The notes under the pieces: model-generated
What the model was told of the DNA's origin: nothing
The model's database searches: none
Seen by the model: only the letters and a program-made list of their open reading frames with translations
In this document: positions 8,715 through 19,859 of the stretch, piece after piece
Layout: each line of letters starts with the position of its first letter
Numbering within the stretch: the first letter of the stretch is position 1
From: Chromera velia
Taxonomy: Eukaryota; Sar; Chromeraceae
NCBI GenBank assembly: GCA_018398765.1
Contig: JAHBMJ010000011.1
Span: 31,191-56,190 of the forward strand
Direction of reading: 5' to 3'
Length of the DNA: 25,000 nucleotides
Position numbers and translations under genes: made by a program

Positions 8715-10168
8715 ATGTCCCTTACACAGTTCAGGACTTCCTTTGGTGTCGGAAAAAGGACCCCAACCTTTCCAACGTTTTCGGGCACGGGACTGCCTCA
8801 AAGCGACAATGCGAACCTCATCCGCTTCTTTTCCATCCGGCCTTTCAGATGGTGCCGTTTCCCATTGCGCCCGGTGATCAAATCACTGGAGGGGTGTCAG
8901 TTGAGCAGGGAAGTCGGCGTGCTAACTGCTCCGGCAACCTGTGGCCACTTTTGGATTCCTGGACAGCTTCGGGAATTGATGACCCGATCGAGCGTTCATG
9001 ATCGCTATGAGACGGAGCGAAAGAGTTGCTCATTGCTTCGAGCACAGTTCTCCCCATCGAAGGATTTTGTTGGACTGGAGGAGCCGACTGATCCTCTCCC
9101 GCCATATGCTAAAGCTGACATTGCTGTGAGACCTGTGGGCTGCTCAGAAGATCTTTGGCTCCCTGTGCAGGTGAAGTCAACATCCCGCCAGCGCCCGCTG
9201 CCCCCTTTTGAAGGGCACAAACAGTCGCCTTCCTGGGATTTTACACGTCTTCGAGGCTACAGTGGAATGTCTGTGGCTTGTATTTCTCTGCAGGAGGGGA
9301 TCAATGAATTGCCGAGGCTCTGGTTGTTTCCAGGAGACCTTTTCGAAAAGCTCAGCCCTCGCGGTGGGACGCTGCGAATCACCCAAGGAGGCAAGCATGA
9401 TAGGGAAGATACACGCTGCAGCTTTGGAGGCAGCGGCGCACAGAGTCGTCATGCCGGAAGAGTGCTGGCAACCTACTGGCAAGAAGCAAGGAGCGGGAAA
9501 AGCACTTTTCTACTGCAGAATCTGAAGACACTGCACTCTCAACTGGGGCCAGCCCATCTTATAGAGTGGACAATGTTCCAGGAGTGCTTGAAATTTTTCG
9601 AGAATGTCCCTGGAGGAATAGAGGTGCGCAATGCTCCTTGTCCGACGTTTCCATATGATATTGAGATTCGCCTTTCGCAGTACCCTAGCATGCCGTGGCA
9701 AAGGGTTCAGTTAAAGAGCTCTCGTTGGTTGTCTGGAAAAACCTCGCAAGCGTGCATTCTGAAAAGAGCGTCAATCGACATGCGATCCCATATGAACAAG
9801 GGGACTTTGACTTCCTCCTTGTCAGCTCCCCGCAAAATGGTGAGAGCCCCATTTTCAAGTCATCAGGAAAGCGCATCGACGTTAGTCGGCAGGTACCGCA
9901 GGACGAAGAATGGCGCTTTTTCTATCTGATACCAGAAAAGACATTGATCGAAGAAGGGGTGGTTGCTTCTTTAGCCAACAAAAGCAAAGGCATTAGGCAC
10001 TTGGGTCTAGACTTTCTTTCAGTCCCAGTTTCAAGACCAACATCGCGTGCTTCTCGCTTACTTTCTTGGCGACTTGATTCTTCAAATAAACAAACTTCCG
10101 GACAAAGATTTGCCGAAGCTCTTCAAGAGCATGCAAATGCTGCACGACCACAACCAAAACTTGAATGA
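8715..10168 (+). pseudogene. Unnamed protein with two tandem PD-(D/E)XK-like nuclease domains, frame changes once
   Basis: The frame opens at ATG 8715 (MSLTQFRTSFGVGKRTP) and continues to 9929; a second frame (about 9695-10168) carries the rest of the second domain. Domain 1: an E-containing helix (ETERKSCSLLRAQF), then KADIAVRP, then LWLPVQVKST, followed by SWDF, GYSGMSVACIS, RLWLFPGDLF and LRITQGGKHD. Domain 2 repeats the order: YDIEIR, WQRVQLKSS, then in the other frame YEQGDFDFLLVSS and WRFFYLIPEKTL. A D...(Q)xK arrangement on adjacent strands is the hallmark of the PD-(D/E)XK nuclease fold. The two frames overlap around 9.70-9.93 kb, where coding character passes from one to the other. 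That suggests a decayed gene, an assembly error or an unseen small intron. Fold, activity and partner are inference; I do not recognise a named family. Confidence 0.55.
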
Positions 10169-10560
10169 ACTTTAAAGCTGGGCCTCTTATCCTACATCAA
10201 GCAAATTGAATTGTACGTACGCGTAGTAGTAGTAATTAAAATTAATCAAAGTAGTAACGTAGTAGTAGGCTAAGTTGTACACTCCATATGCACTTCCAAA
10301 GATGCCCTACATAAGATTTTGAGTTGAACCCTCTATTCCAGTTGTTTTTGCAGTTATACTGGAAATTTTACTGGAATTTTTATGATTAGTTGGTCCTAAC
10401 TTATGAAGTATAAAGAATTGGAATAAGACGCTCAATAAAGCTCGAACTTTATATGCTAAGAGCTCGATCTAAATGTGTTTACATATATACATTTACAAGT
10501 TAAAATCAGTTAATTATACTTATATTTGGTGTGACATAAAAAATTCTACTGATTGTTCCA

Positions 10561-10645
10561 CTTAACCGGAAAAGTTTAAAAAAAATCTAAAGTGGAAAAA
10601 AATATTTTTTTTTTACTAGAACTTTTTCAAACTTTTCCAGTCAAG
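10561..10645. repeat. Imperfect inverted repeat
   Basis: The left arm CTTAACCGGAAAAGTTTAAA and the reverse complement of the right arm, CTTGACTGGAAAAGTTTGAA, differ at only a few positions. The arms are separated by about 38 AT-rich bases. It could be a small foldback or the trace of a transposon end; no target duplication is evident. Confidence 0.5.
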
Positions 10646-13429
10646 ACTTTCCAGTGCTAGTTCCAGTGGAACTTTTGCATGGTTACTAGTACTACTTTCA
10701 AAATTTTAAAACTCTCATGTCACTCTTTTTTCTCGATCATCTTTCTTTCTTTTTTCTTGCTTTACTAAAATGGGTTCAAATGATGTTCGCATTCGCCGCC
10801 CCAACTGTGTTAGCAACTTGATAAAAAATATGGAATTGATGTAGGAATTGATTGTCTTCTTATCTTTTGGGTATCCAAAATTTGTGAGCCAAAACACAGT
10901 AACTGAAAATCGTTTATAATTCTGTTGTTGCAATCTGTATGTGTAAGAAACACCATCCTACAGACTCCTACTTCTTTATACAAAAAAAAGGCCTATAGAA
11001 AAGGGCTTACACGAAATCGAATTGATTTGTCAATCTTTCTTGATTTCATAGTCATACAGACAGGATTGACTGGTTCTTTCTGATGGGCCTTTGTGGTTTA
11101 GTTTGATTGCTCTCTATCCTCTAAGAGTGTCACAGAGAAAAAAAAAGTATATAACTCAATTTGTCGGGGAGTTTTTTTTTTTTTTCTTTTTTTTTTCTTT
11201 CTCTAAAACAACTGTTGTTTCACTGTTACACGGGTGTTACACAAATATTGTAAGGTGTTGCAGGCCGTTGAAATTTATTTTTTTTTTTAAATGTATAACT
11301 CAATTTTTCAGCATTTTTTTTTTATTTTTTTTCTCTGTAACAGCCCTACATCCCCTTACAGTTTGCGGGGGCGACCTCGATCTATATAAGACAAAACGGT
11401 GACAGTAGCCTAAGGCACCACTAAATGACTTATCACTAATCACCCCTCTGCCGTTTGTGGAGGCGACCTCTAATAGGTAAGTATAGGGATAAGCGTGAAG
11501 CATGGTATAAGAAAGCTAAGCGATCAGCACCCTGTAGAAAGCAAAAGGTTTCATATCGGTGTTGTTATATCTTTTCTAAAGGTAAAAAATCGTTATTTCG
11601 GAGCCCAACTTGAAGTCTCTGGGTAAGGCTCACCCTGAGCTGCAAACTTGTAAATAGGTTCCCACTGTAGCTAGTCGAGATACTATGCGGGAAAAGCCTT
11701 CTCTTGGCGCCCCTCTCGGGAGCCCAACTGACCGTTGAGGAGACGGAGCAAAGGCAAAACAAGCCAAAAAGCGTCAAAACATCCCTGGAAGTGTCAGAGG
11801 GGGGCCGGAAAGCAAACGAGCGCACTATAGATACTCAAGACACTGTAAGGAGCACAGCGGTACCGGTTGTAGTGGTAGTCGTGGCTGTTTGTGCCAGTTC
11901 GACCTGGAGGGGTCGCGACCCAAGGGGAGGGTCGCGCACCGTTTTGATATAGCTTGCGACAGAATTCATAGTATCACTATATCATTTTTTTTAAAAAAAA
12001 TAATTGAATTAAAAAAAACCGCTGCGGAAAAAAAAGTAAATACAGATTTTCCACAGACTGACTTGTGTTTCTCACCGCCTATTAAACTAAAAAAAAAATG
12101 TGACCCGTCCCGTGTCCGCCGACTGCCAATTGGTGCATCAATTGCATGCGCATACAATTCTCATTTTCTTGCTTTCCGGGGCCGTTCATAAGGTAGCTTA
12201 ATTTGTGATTGAGGGTTTCAAATTCTAATTGCCTCTCCCGCAGCCAGGCATGTATATTAGTCCAGCCGGTATGCATGCACGTGAGCAATATATTGAGCAT
12301 GCATGCAGGAGAAACAATAATATGCACAAACACGTCAGAGAAGTGAGCTCGCGCGCATTGCGCACAAAAGTAAGTCTGTATGGCAGAGCAGATTGGCTCA
12401 GCTTTAATATACTCTTAATGCTCCTCCGGAGCATGCCATGGCCCCAGTGAAAGAGGGGTGAACAACTAAAATTGTCACTAAATCGCTCTGTAGTACCATA
12501 ACCTATGCCCATAATAAAAACCTCAATCATCACCTATGCCCTGGATGTTATTGCCCTCTTTTTTAAACTTTACTGTTACTTTAGACAGGATACGAATCCG
12601 TATGCAACTCTCCGCAAAATACCACAAAATACATTAAAAATTATGTGGCATTTTTCTTAACTTTTGTAAAAGTTGTGCTTGATATTCATTTAAAATTAGT
12701 TAAAAATCAAATATTATTATATATTTTTTGATTAAATTAAAGCTAGACTTGAATTACTACTTTTTAGCTAATGATAACTTATGATTACTAATGATATTCT
12801 CATTCTAGCTAATTTGATCTAATTAATGTCTAAATATCTTAAACAGTGCCAAACATACCCTTAGTCTAATTTAAATATTTTAAAACTGTATCTTCCAATT
12901 TAGAAAAAGAAAGAAACACATCGAAAAAATGTTTGATTCATAAACTTTCGAGCAGTCACTAGCAAATTAAAAAAAACGAAATAATTGTGGCACAAACAAT
13001 TGGTATGAACATATAGTGGGACTGTCTAGCAAGGCGGTTTGGAGAAGAGAACTTCATCAGTCTCTGCAATGAGAGTACTGCAGTCTTTCAATGAGGCAGC
13101 TTGTTCAAGTTTGATAGACATGGGATCTGTGACAAAGACTTGGACAGGGAGGACCAAACCAGCAGTCTCTGGCTGACTCATACAATAGTCACTCTTTTAT
13201 CCCTTGCTTCTCTTTCTGCCTGTCTGAGACTGTCTCTCTACTACTCTCTACTTTGTTTTAGGTGTATTGGTCTCGATCTGTTTCTCCCAGAACTATGCAT
13301 CTGCTTATTTTTATCTCTTTCTGTCACTTGCTTCCTCTGTCTCTCTGAGTCTCTGTCTGCCACCTGTCTGCTTATGCACACACACTCTCTTTCTCTCTCT
13401 GTGTCTCAGACACACACACGCATATGCAT

Positions 13430-13474
13430 TTATATACACACACACATACACATACATACATACATACGCACTCG

Positions 13475-13520
<46 letters not shown>
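13430..13520. repeat. (CA)n microsatellite, left part of a split array
   Basis: CA and CATA units run from about 13434 to 13518 and stop exactly at the left end of the 1.39-kb inverted-repeat element. A matching CA tract resumes on the other side at 14915. Confidence 0.9.
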
Positions 13521-13521
<1 letters not shown>

Positions 13522-14914
13522 TAGGGTATTTCACTTTGATGGAGGTGTACTAGGTTTTATAGTAAAAAACCTTACAAAAAAACAGTTTTTAGACATTTTT
13601 TTAAATAGATTCCTAGCCCAATTTTACTAAAAAGTCATTTGAACACATAATTATATGCAAAATCCTTGGTTCGGCAAGGTTATATTAGGTTAAGGGTAGG
13701 TTTAGGGGTCGTTGCCAATGAAGGTTCAGATACAAAGTTATAGAACCTTCATTTTAACGTTGTCATCTTTTAAAACCTGCTTGAACCTGCTAATACCAGT
13801 ATTAACATAGTATAAACCAGCCTCAAACTATTCAAAACAAACTTAAAACTGATGATTGGACTCTTTAAAACTGTTATTGAGACACCTCGTCTCAGTAAGC
13901 TAGGCAGTTATACACACAGGAAAAATATTGTCAAACTTCGACAAATTTGCGATAGAGCATTCAAGCTGGCATTCAAGCCAGCGATGGAGCATTCAAGCTG
14001 GTAGAAGTACCTGGTCGGGGAAATTTGCTCCTTTCTTCTGCTTGTGTGTTTTTACAGGACAAAAAGCTGCATGCTGATCGGGTGATGCGTTTGACACGCA
14101 AGCTTCGATTTCGTCATGTTTTGCCAGAGAGGAAGGACTATTCTGTTAGGGTAGGGGACGTTGTTACTTGTAGGTGGGAAAACAGTGACAGCAGTATGGA
14201 AGAATGATTTGTCAGCAAAGTTTTGGACTTAATTGATCCATCTGATATGCCCTCGACAACAAAAAAAGGAAGAAGTTAGGGGGTATCTCAGATTGCCCTT
14301 GTTGAAAAGAATACCACATTTTCCGTTCATATCATTTCATATGAACGGGTTTCTTCTTCAGATGACACAACAGAGTTCAAACCGCTTTTATTCCGTCGCA
14401 CATTAATGCCGAGAACTAATGACGCATCCCTTTCTGCTGTTTTTTTCTGGTTGCATTTAGCAGTTTTGGTGGGGGGGGGGGGGTAATGGTGAATAACAAT
14501 GAGCTTGCTCACGTAGAAAGTCAGTTTAATGATATGATTGAGCGTGAAAGTGATAAAAAGGATGAAAACTGAAGGACAGTTGAGTCATATGGTTTTGAAA
14601 TCATGTCTGTTGGTGTTAATGAAGTGATTTGAAGCAGGTTATACCAGGTCATATTATAAAGTTTACGTAGGTTAAGTATTAGGTTACATAACGATGTTTT
14701 TACTACTCTTAAAACCCTAAGTGGCAACATGATAAAAACTTTAAATAACCATCATAAATCATGATGCTACAAGTCTTTTTTTAAGTTCATGAAGGTTTTT
14801 TTAGGTAAAGAACCATATTGAGCATACTTTTAGATGTTTAGAGTGTTTTACATACTTGAAAGGGGGGGTATAAAATTAATTTTTATTATTTTTTTTTTTA
14901 GTGAAATACCCTAG
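13521..14914. mobile_element. Putative non-autonomous DNA transposon with 15-bp terminal inverted repeats
   Basis: The left end CTAGGGTATTTCACT (13521-13535) and right end AGTGAAATACCCTAG (14900-14914) are exact reverse complements. Both ends abut CA-repeat DNA, as expected if the element inserted into one array. If the duplicated target is TA, the inverted repeat proper is GGGTATTTCACT, which would suit a Tc1/mariner-like TA target and a length near 1.4 kb. A CTAG target is equally readable. No transposase motif was recognised inside. The interior is AT-rich except about 13950-14280. A perfect 10-bp hairpin lies at 14323-14332/14339-14348. Superfamily assignment is inference. Confidence 0.55.
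14025..14280 (+). pseudogene. Short coding-like fragment inside the 1.39-kb element
   Basis: A 60-residue open frame (through 14207) contains KLHADRVMRLTRKLRFRHVL followed by SVRVGDVVTCRW. It sits just after a good acceptor-like sequence (GTTTTTACAG) and in DNA less AT-rich than its surroundings. Codon-like sequence continues in the same frame beyond its stop. It may be remnant transposase or a captured host exon; I recognise no family, and chance is possible. Confidence 0.25.
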
Positions 14915-14934
14915 CACACGCACACATACGCACA

Positions 14935-15009
<75 letters not shown>

Positions 15010-15072
15010 AGACACTTCACACACCGTACATACACACACACACACACACACATATATATACACAGACACACA
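14915..15072. repeat. (CA)n-(GA)n-(CA)n microsatellite between two insertions
   Basis: CA units at about 14915-14966, GA units at about 14967-15007, a short unique spacer, then CA/TA units at about 15027-15072. The tract ends at the LTR retrotransposon boundary, and CA-type sequence resumes at 21694. Confidence 0.9.
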
Positions 15073-15338
15073 TATTAAAAGTAGATTAGTGTGAATGCCG
15101 TCTACTTCAGTCACTACTTTCAGGAAGTCTGAGTTCATGTTCATCGGCTATGAAGATCGGCTATCAAAGAAGATCTTGCCGTTTCCTCATAACAATCGTT
15201 CGTGTAAAGGCACGCATGAATTCATATGCATTCGCATTCGAAGAGACCATGTATGCATGCGTGCAGCTTAATCGAGCGGCACGCAGCCCGTCCGGCGCCT
15301 TCGGCCCCAGGCCCCCCGCATGTGCCCCACATCTTACA
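15073..15338 (-). repeat. 3' LTR of the copia-type element
   Basis: About 266 bp, matching 21435-21693 nearly throughout apart from scattered transitions and one short length difference. It contains GCATGC palindromes and a GC-rich segment near 15285-15325. On the sense strand it begins TGTAAGATG. A purine-rich tract ending GAAGGGGGTGAT directly precedes it in sense direction. Confidence 0.9.
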
Positions 15339-15339
15339 A

Positions 15340-16010
15340 TCACCCCCTTCGGAGGAGAACACGAGTCGACTTTGAACTAATTTGCATGGAATATACTTTA
15401 TCTGTCTGTCTGCGCGCATCGATTTTGTATACATCCATTTCACCTTTGCAAAGTTTGCATGCAAGTCAATGACATCGAGCTGCTCAAGAACATACTCCAA
15501 CGTGCCTTGCATCTTTGGTTCTGATTCACATCGGCCAGAAGCCAACTGCGTAAGGAGTGGCTGACTGTCAGTGAGCACACACACACGAGGAGCGACACCC
15601 CACAATTTTTCAATGAAATGCACCCAACCAAAACCATTCTTCACCCCGTCACGAAATGCAAGCAATTCAGCGCTCGTTGTCGAACCGAGCTTTTGATCAT
15701 ATTTCTTTGACTTCCAGGCAAACAGGTTTGATTCATCATTCTTTAATGCATGATGCAAATCTGTCTCGGACACCAGCTGTACTTCGTACCCCAGTCTTCC
15801 TTTATGCGCATACTGCTCATATGAAGCATCGACCCAGATCAAAAGAACCATTCCGTTCTCTTTGGTCACCGGTTTGAACTTTAAGCCGGCCGCACACTCC
15901 TTGATATGCGAGATCACTTTCCACACTGCAAGCACTGTCTTTGCTGAAGGACGAGTTGCCCATCGAGAGAGATGAGAGAAAAGAAATGCATGCTTGGGTT
16001 CAGTTTTCAC
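15340..16010 (-). mobile_element. RNase H region of the copia-type element
   Basis: On the minus strand this stretch encodes VLLIWVDASYEQYAHKGRLG and later VCVLTDSQPLLTQL, which match the copia RNase H pattern of an early Asp-containing strand, a later DS(Q/K)xxL strand and a C-terminal helix. It lies directly before the 3' LTR, as expected for copia. Confidence 0.8.
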
Positions 16011-16039
16011 TGCCTAACCCACCAGACTCAACAAACGCT

Positions 16040-16920
16040 GCATTTAAAACTGAAGTGACGAATCGATTTCATTCTCTTCTGGCTTCTTCAAGTCTGCATT
16101 TCTAATCGGCTTGCTTGCCTTCTTGTCTTCATATTCAGGCAGAGCACGCATATATTCTTCCTGACTGAGGGTCATTTCTTTCTTTGTACGGTCATACTTT
16201 AGCTGTATGCCAACAAACCCATGAGTACCCCCGTCATGGACCCTTTCTGGCTCATCCATTTCGAACTGCTTTCGGATTTCATCCATCAAAAAAGAAACAG
16301 AAGGACCAAAAACAAGAAGGTCACCAACATGCATAAACATTAATGCATTCGGCCTACCTTTACTGTCTTTCTTTACAAGAATTGACTCACTAATCTCACT
16401 CCACCCATTCTCTTTAGCTCGGCTCTTAAAGTGCCTCATATAGAGATGAGGCCCATCAGCCTGTCCGTATACGACTCTAAGAGTCTTCACAATGGAACCA
16501 GCAACAAAACCTAGATAAACATGAAGGGGAAGGTCAGAAAGGAGCTCGACCCAGAATGGTGTGTCTGTCGGTGCTTGTAAAAAACTTGTACGGATGTCTG
16601 TCTTTACTGATTCCCACCCCTGACTGAGAGTAAAAATCAAAGCAAGACGAAGTTAACTCTGCTCAGCAGTGCCACTGTATGTTTCAACCAGAGTGAAGTC
16701 TCTTTTATCTTTAAACCCTTTAAGGACTAAATGAGACTTTGCAACTCTTCTTCCGTCTTTCAGTTTCCATGTCCTCACCCACTTTGGCTGCACACTTGGA
16801 TGTGTACCTTTCTTGCTGAGAGAAGAGACATCAAGCACCAAACATTCAAACCATCTCCTTAGTTCCTTTTCATCCGCTTCGCGGTGCAAACCTGACTTGA
16901 TTTCCTTCTCGGTTGCTGGG
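16040..16920 (-). mobile_element. Reverse transcriptase region of the copia-type element
   Basis: Minus-strand sequence contains W..VKTDIRTSFLQAP, the catalytic-strand region LMFMHVGDLLVFG, and FVGIQLKYDRTKKEMTLSQ, matching copia reverse transcriptase blocks in order (compare D(V)xxAFLxG, the YVDD region and FLGIxI...LSQ). The region is a fossil and is not intact. Confidence 0.8.
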
Positions 16921-16922
16921 AC

Positions 16923-18400
16923 CTATCCATTCGCTGCATTCTCCTTCACTTCACCGAAATACACCCCCCACTTATGCATAGAGAGAATAGAAGAAAGGAT
17001 AGAGTCAAGAAGATCACTTTGCTTATCTTCATTTTTTTTCTGTCTTTCTTTTCTCAGCTGGGCTATTCTGCTTGACTTTCTGACTGACTGTCTTATTCTG
17101 GAAATCCCCAGGGCAGCCGCTGCTCTGTCCGCCTCTTTGTGAATCTGTCCGCGCAGGGCCGCAAACACACCTGTCGGCTCACCCCCGACCTCGTCATCTT
17201 CAGAATCGGAGTCAATCTCTTCTGCCTCTTCGAGACCTAGATCTACAGGGGAGTCTGGGGGAGCCAAGGCATCCTTTCTGAAAATAGAGTCTTTACCTGA
17301 CCACTCGGATAACTCTGCTACCTCTGACTGCGTCTCGTCTCTCACTCCGTCTCTAGCCCTCATTTCGACTTCGTCTGCACCTCCCACTACTGAATCTTCA
17401 ACCTCTAGAGCGAGGTTGCTGGACAATTGCTGCAGGGATTCTAGGCTGAGAGAAGGATCAGGAGAAATCTCAAAGCGCTTCATCACTTCTTCAGGCTTCA
17501 CTTCACACATACTCTCATAGTTCAGCTTGCCTTCCTTATCAAAGGAAAAACAGGAGACGAGAAGCTGTCTGTTGACTGAAGCTACTCTGAGAACGCGAGC
17601 GGGAAAGAACGCCCCGTCTTGCTTCTGTACAATGATTCCTTTCAGGGAACAGGGCTCAATTGGAACAGCAGGTGCGTCTGCTTCTGCTTCTGCTGGCGGC
17701 TTTCTAGGGGTGGAGAAAGGCTCTTCAACCTCCTTACACTCATCTGACAAGACCACTCTCTCTCCTTGAAGCTCAAGCTTTTTAAGTCCTTCTTCCATAC
17801 GCTCTTGCACATTTCTGGTCTCAGCCACTCCTTCTCTTCCTTTAGCGCCTTCATACTCTGCAACGCCATTCCAGTATCGCAGAAAGACATGACTGGGGTA
17901 GACTTTCAGGGCCTTTCACTGACCTCTCTCTCTGTACATAACAGAAACAACTTTGGGAGAAAGGACACCGCCGAAAATGGCAAAAACTGGCTCACCTCGA
18001 CGCTTCTCCCCCCCACGGTTGCCTCTCGGATCGATAACTTTTACTCTAAACTTTTACTTCGTCTCTGAAAGAGAGCGGGAAAATACCCGGTTTGACCCCT
18101 CAGACTGTTTTGTGGGAGGAGCAGCTACGAGACACAGAGGCGGTCTTGTTGAGCTGTTGTACGACTCCTAAGGTAAAAGTAGGCTATGTGTAAAGAGGCA
18201 CACGTTTTTGCAAACAGAGCTTCAGCAGGGCTCTTTTGATTACCCTGTTTTTCCTTTCAACTACCCCCTGCGACTCAGGTATATAGGGAGCACCGGGGTC
18301 CCACGCTGCCCCCAAAGACCGAATGACAGCCTGGTACTCTTCTCGGAGTCCTTGAAACTCCCCCCCATTATCTGTCACGACTGCCTTCGGCAGTCCTTTC
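16923..18400 (-). mobile_element. Integrase and integrase C-terminal region of the copia-type element
   Basis: The integrase core is seen near 18190-18378 with MTDNGGEF and the later ESQGVVERKN helix, typical of the DDE integrase of copia elements. Downstream (about 16923-17828) is a long C-terminal section. It contains a segment at about 17469-17645 with KQDGAFFPARV, FDKEGKL and EVKPEEV, resembling a Tudor-like barrel, then an acidic stretch rich in Asp, Glu and Ser, then a basic Arg/Lys-rich helix. Confidence 0.75.
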
Positions 18401-19840
18401 CTGCACGCCTCCCATCTCCTTCCCCATGAGAGTAAATGAGAGGCTGCCTTGCTCTTTCAACGTAAAGGACGGAGGGAAACATACCCGGTGGCTTCATCTA
18501 TGATTACTGATAGGTACCTGTACCCCCCTCTCCCGACTGTCTTCAGTCTAGGTCTTCAGTTCAGTAAGGTCATGAAATATTCGTCTGTTGAAAAGAGACG
18601 ATGGAGAGACAGACGAACGGCTTCCTTCCGTTCTGCCTGGGGAGAGCTTCTCTAGTTCTTTTTGCCCAAAAATCTGTACGTTTTCATTGAAATGAACTCT
18701 CTTTTCTTACTTGTTTCTTCCTGCCTTCGGCTTTCTATCTTTCTCTTCCTTTCTATCTCCATTTTCCTCTGTTTTCTTGGCTTTTTGCAGAATGTTTCTC
18801 TTTGTCAAATTCAATAATGAGCACTCCATATATCTGTTGTCTGTCTGTATGCACTCAGAAGAAGAAAAACTTTTCACACCATTCTCAAAAAGAGTCAACC
18901 TGAGGTCCTCCCCTACAGCATATCTGAAGCGAAGATAAAAAAGAAAAAGAAGTCTGTCTCTCTCGGTCTGACTCAAAGAGCTCACTTTACTTCCTGAGAG
19001 AGGAGAAGAAACTTTCTGAGGGAGAGAAGAAGTAACAGCAAGAGAGACAGCAAGCGAACGAGCACATGTAAACGCATTGATCATGGGAAGTTTATCACCC
19101 CACCTCATTGGCGTTTTGAATTTTCTTCCTTCCTTTTCTTCTAGCTCCACCCAACCGTTCTTGCAGAACCTTGATGGAACGCACTCGAGAAGAAACGATC
19201 CCTTCAAGTGCTGCTACCCTTACCTGTCCGTGCAAGGAAGGGAAAGGAATGTACAATTTGAAATTCTTCATTGTCATGTTTTTCAATTCTGCCTCATCTG
19301 AAGCAAGCTCAACATCAACCTTTCTATCTGTGTCTTCGATAACAAAGGCTTCAAAACATGGAGGGAAAAGAGAGATATCAGCGCCTATGTCTACAACCAC
19401 ATCGAACTTTCCTTTCTTAAAATGGAAACTCTTTTTCTGATAAGCAGTAGCATGGCAAATGACAGCAGCTCACAAACGATCACAACGTCTGGCAATATTT
19501 ATATTCGAACACTGAGCTGACCAATCTAGCTGACCAATTTAGAAACCCCATGAGTCGGAATCAGAGGACTGAACCCTCTCTCTTCTTTTCACAGCCGCGT
19601 TGCCCGCCTTCTTGGGTCTTCCTTTCTTTGGGTTTCTGCACATGAATGGCAGATGCCCCTTCTGGTTGCACTTATCGCACTGCACTCCGAGTGCCGTGCA
19701 GTCCTTCATCCGTTTGTGCCACTTTCTCCCACACCTGCCGCACTTTCTCTGGAACTCCGAGTCGGACCTGTCACCCCTGTCTGACTCAGCGCTCTGAGAG
19801 TCGAGCTCTCGTCTCTTGGGTGACTTTCCCCTGGCCAAGG
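18400..19840 (-). mobile_element. Protease, zinc-knuckle and early integrase region of the copia-type element
   Basis: Near 19600-19760 the minus strand encodes two zinc knuckles, C-x2-C-x4-H-x5-C (CGRCGRKWHKRMKDC) followed by C-x2-C-x4-H-x4-C (CDKCNQKGHLPFMC), which mark the end of gag. Near 19380-19400 the sequence VVDIGADIS matches the aspartic protease active-site strand. Between there and 18400 lie degraded protease/integrase N-terminal sequences. Confidence 0.75.
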
Positions 19841-19859
19841 CTTTTTTCCAACCCCCTTG

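Larger units (their letters stand above)
10169..13520. other. AT-rich gene-poor block
   Basis: Composition drops to strongly AT-rich from about 10170 to 11560 and from 11950 to 13050, with a more balanced island at about 11560-11950. Notable pieces: an imperfect inverted repeat (arms about 10561-10584 and 10623-10645); TATAACTCAATTT twice (about 11149 and 11293); a GTTTG(C/T)GG(G/A)GGCGACCTC motif twice (about 11360 and 11453); GGAGCCCAAC twice (about 11600 and 11720); and a 12-bp palindrome GGGTCGCGACCC near 11910. A balanced stretch at about 13020-13260 has no recognisable domain. I see no tRNA, rRNA or convincing CDS. Confidence 0.6.

Noticed and set aside
8423-9001. Alternative plus-strand frame overlapping the nuclease-like ORF
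   Set aside because: It has no domain motifs, and the overlapping frame from 8715 carries the conserved nuclease-like strands.
11091-11402. Phe-rich plus-strand open frame
   Set aside because: Made of poly-T runs and translates to homopolymeric Phe; no coding evidence.
11704-11952. 82-residue plus-strand open frame with a Val-rich patch
   Set aside because: It lacks an ATG start, and no family or splice context supports it.
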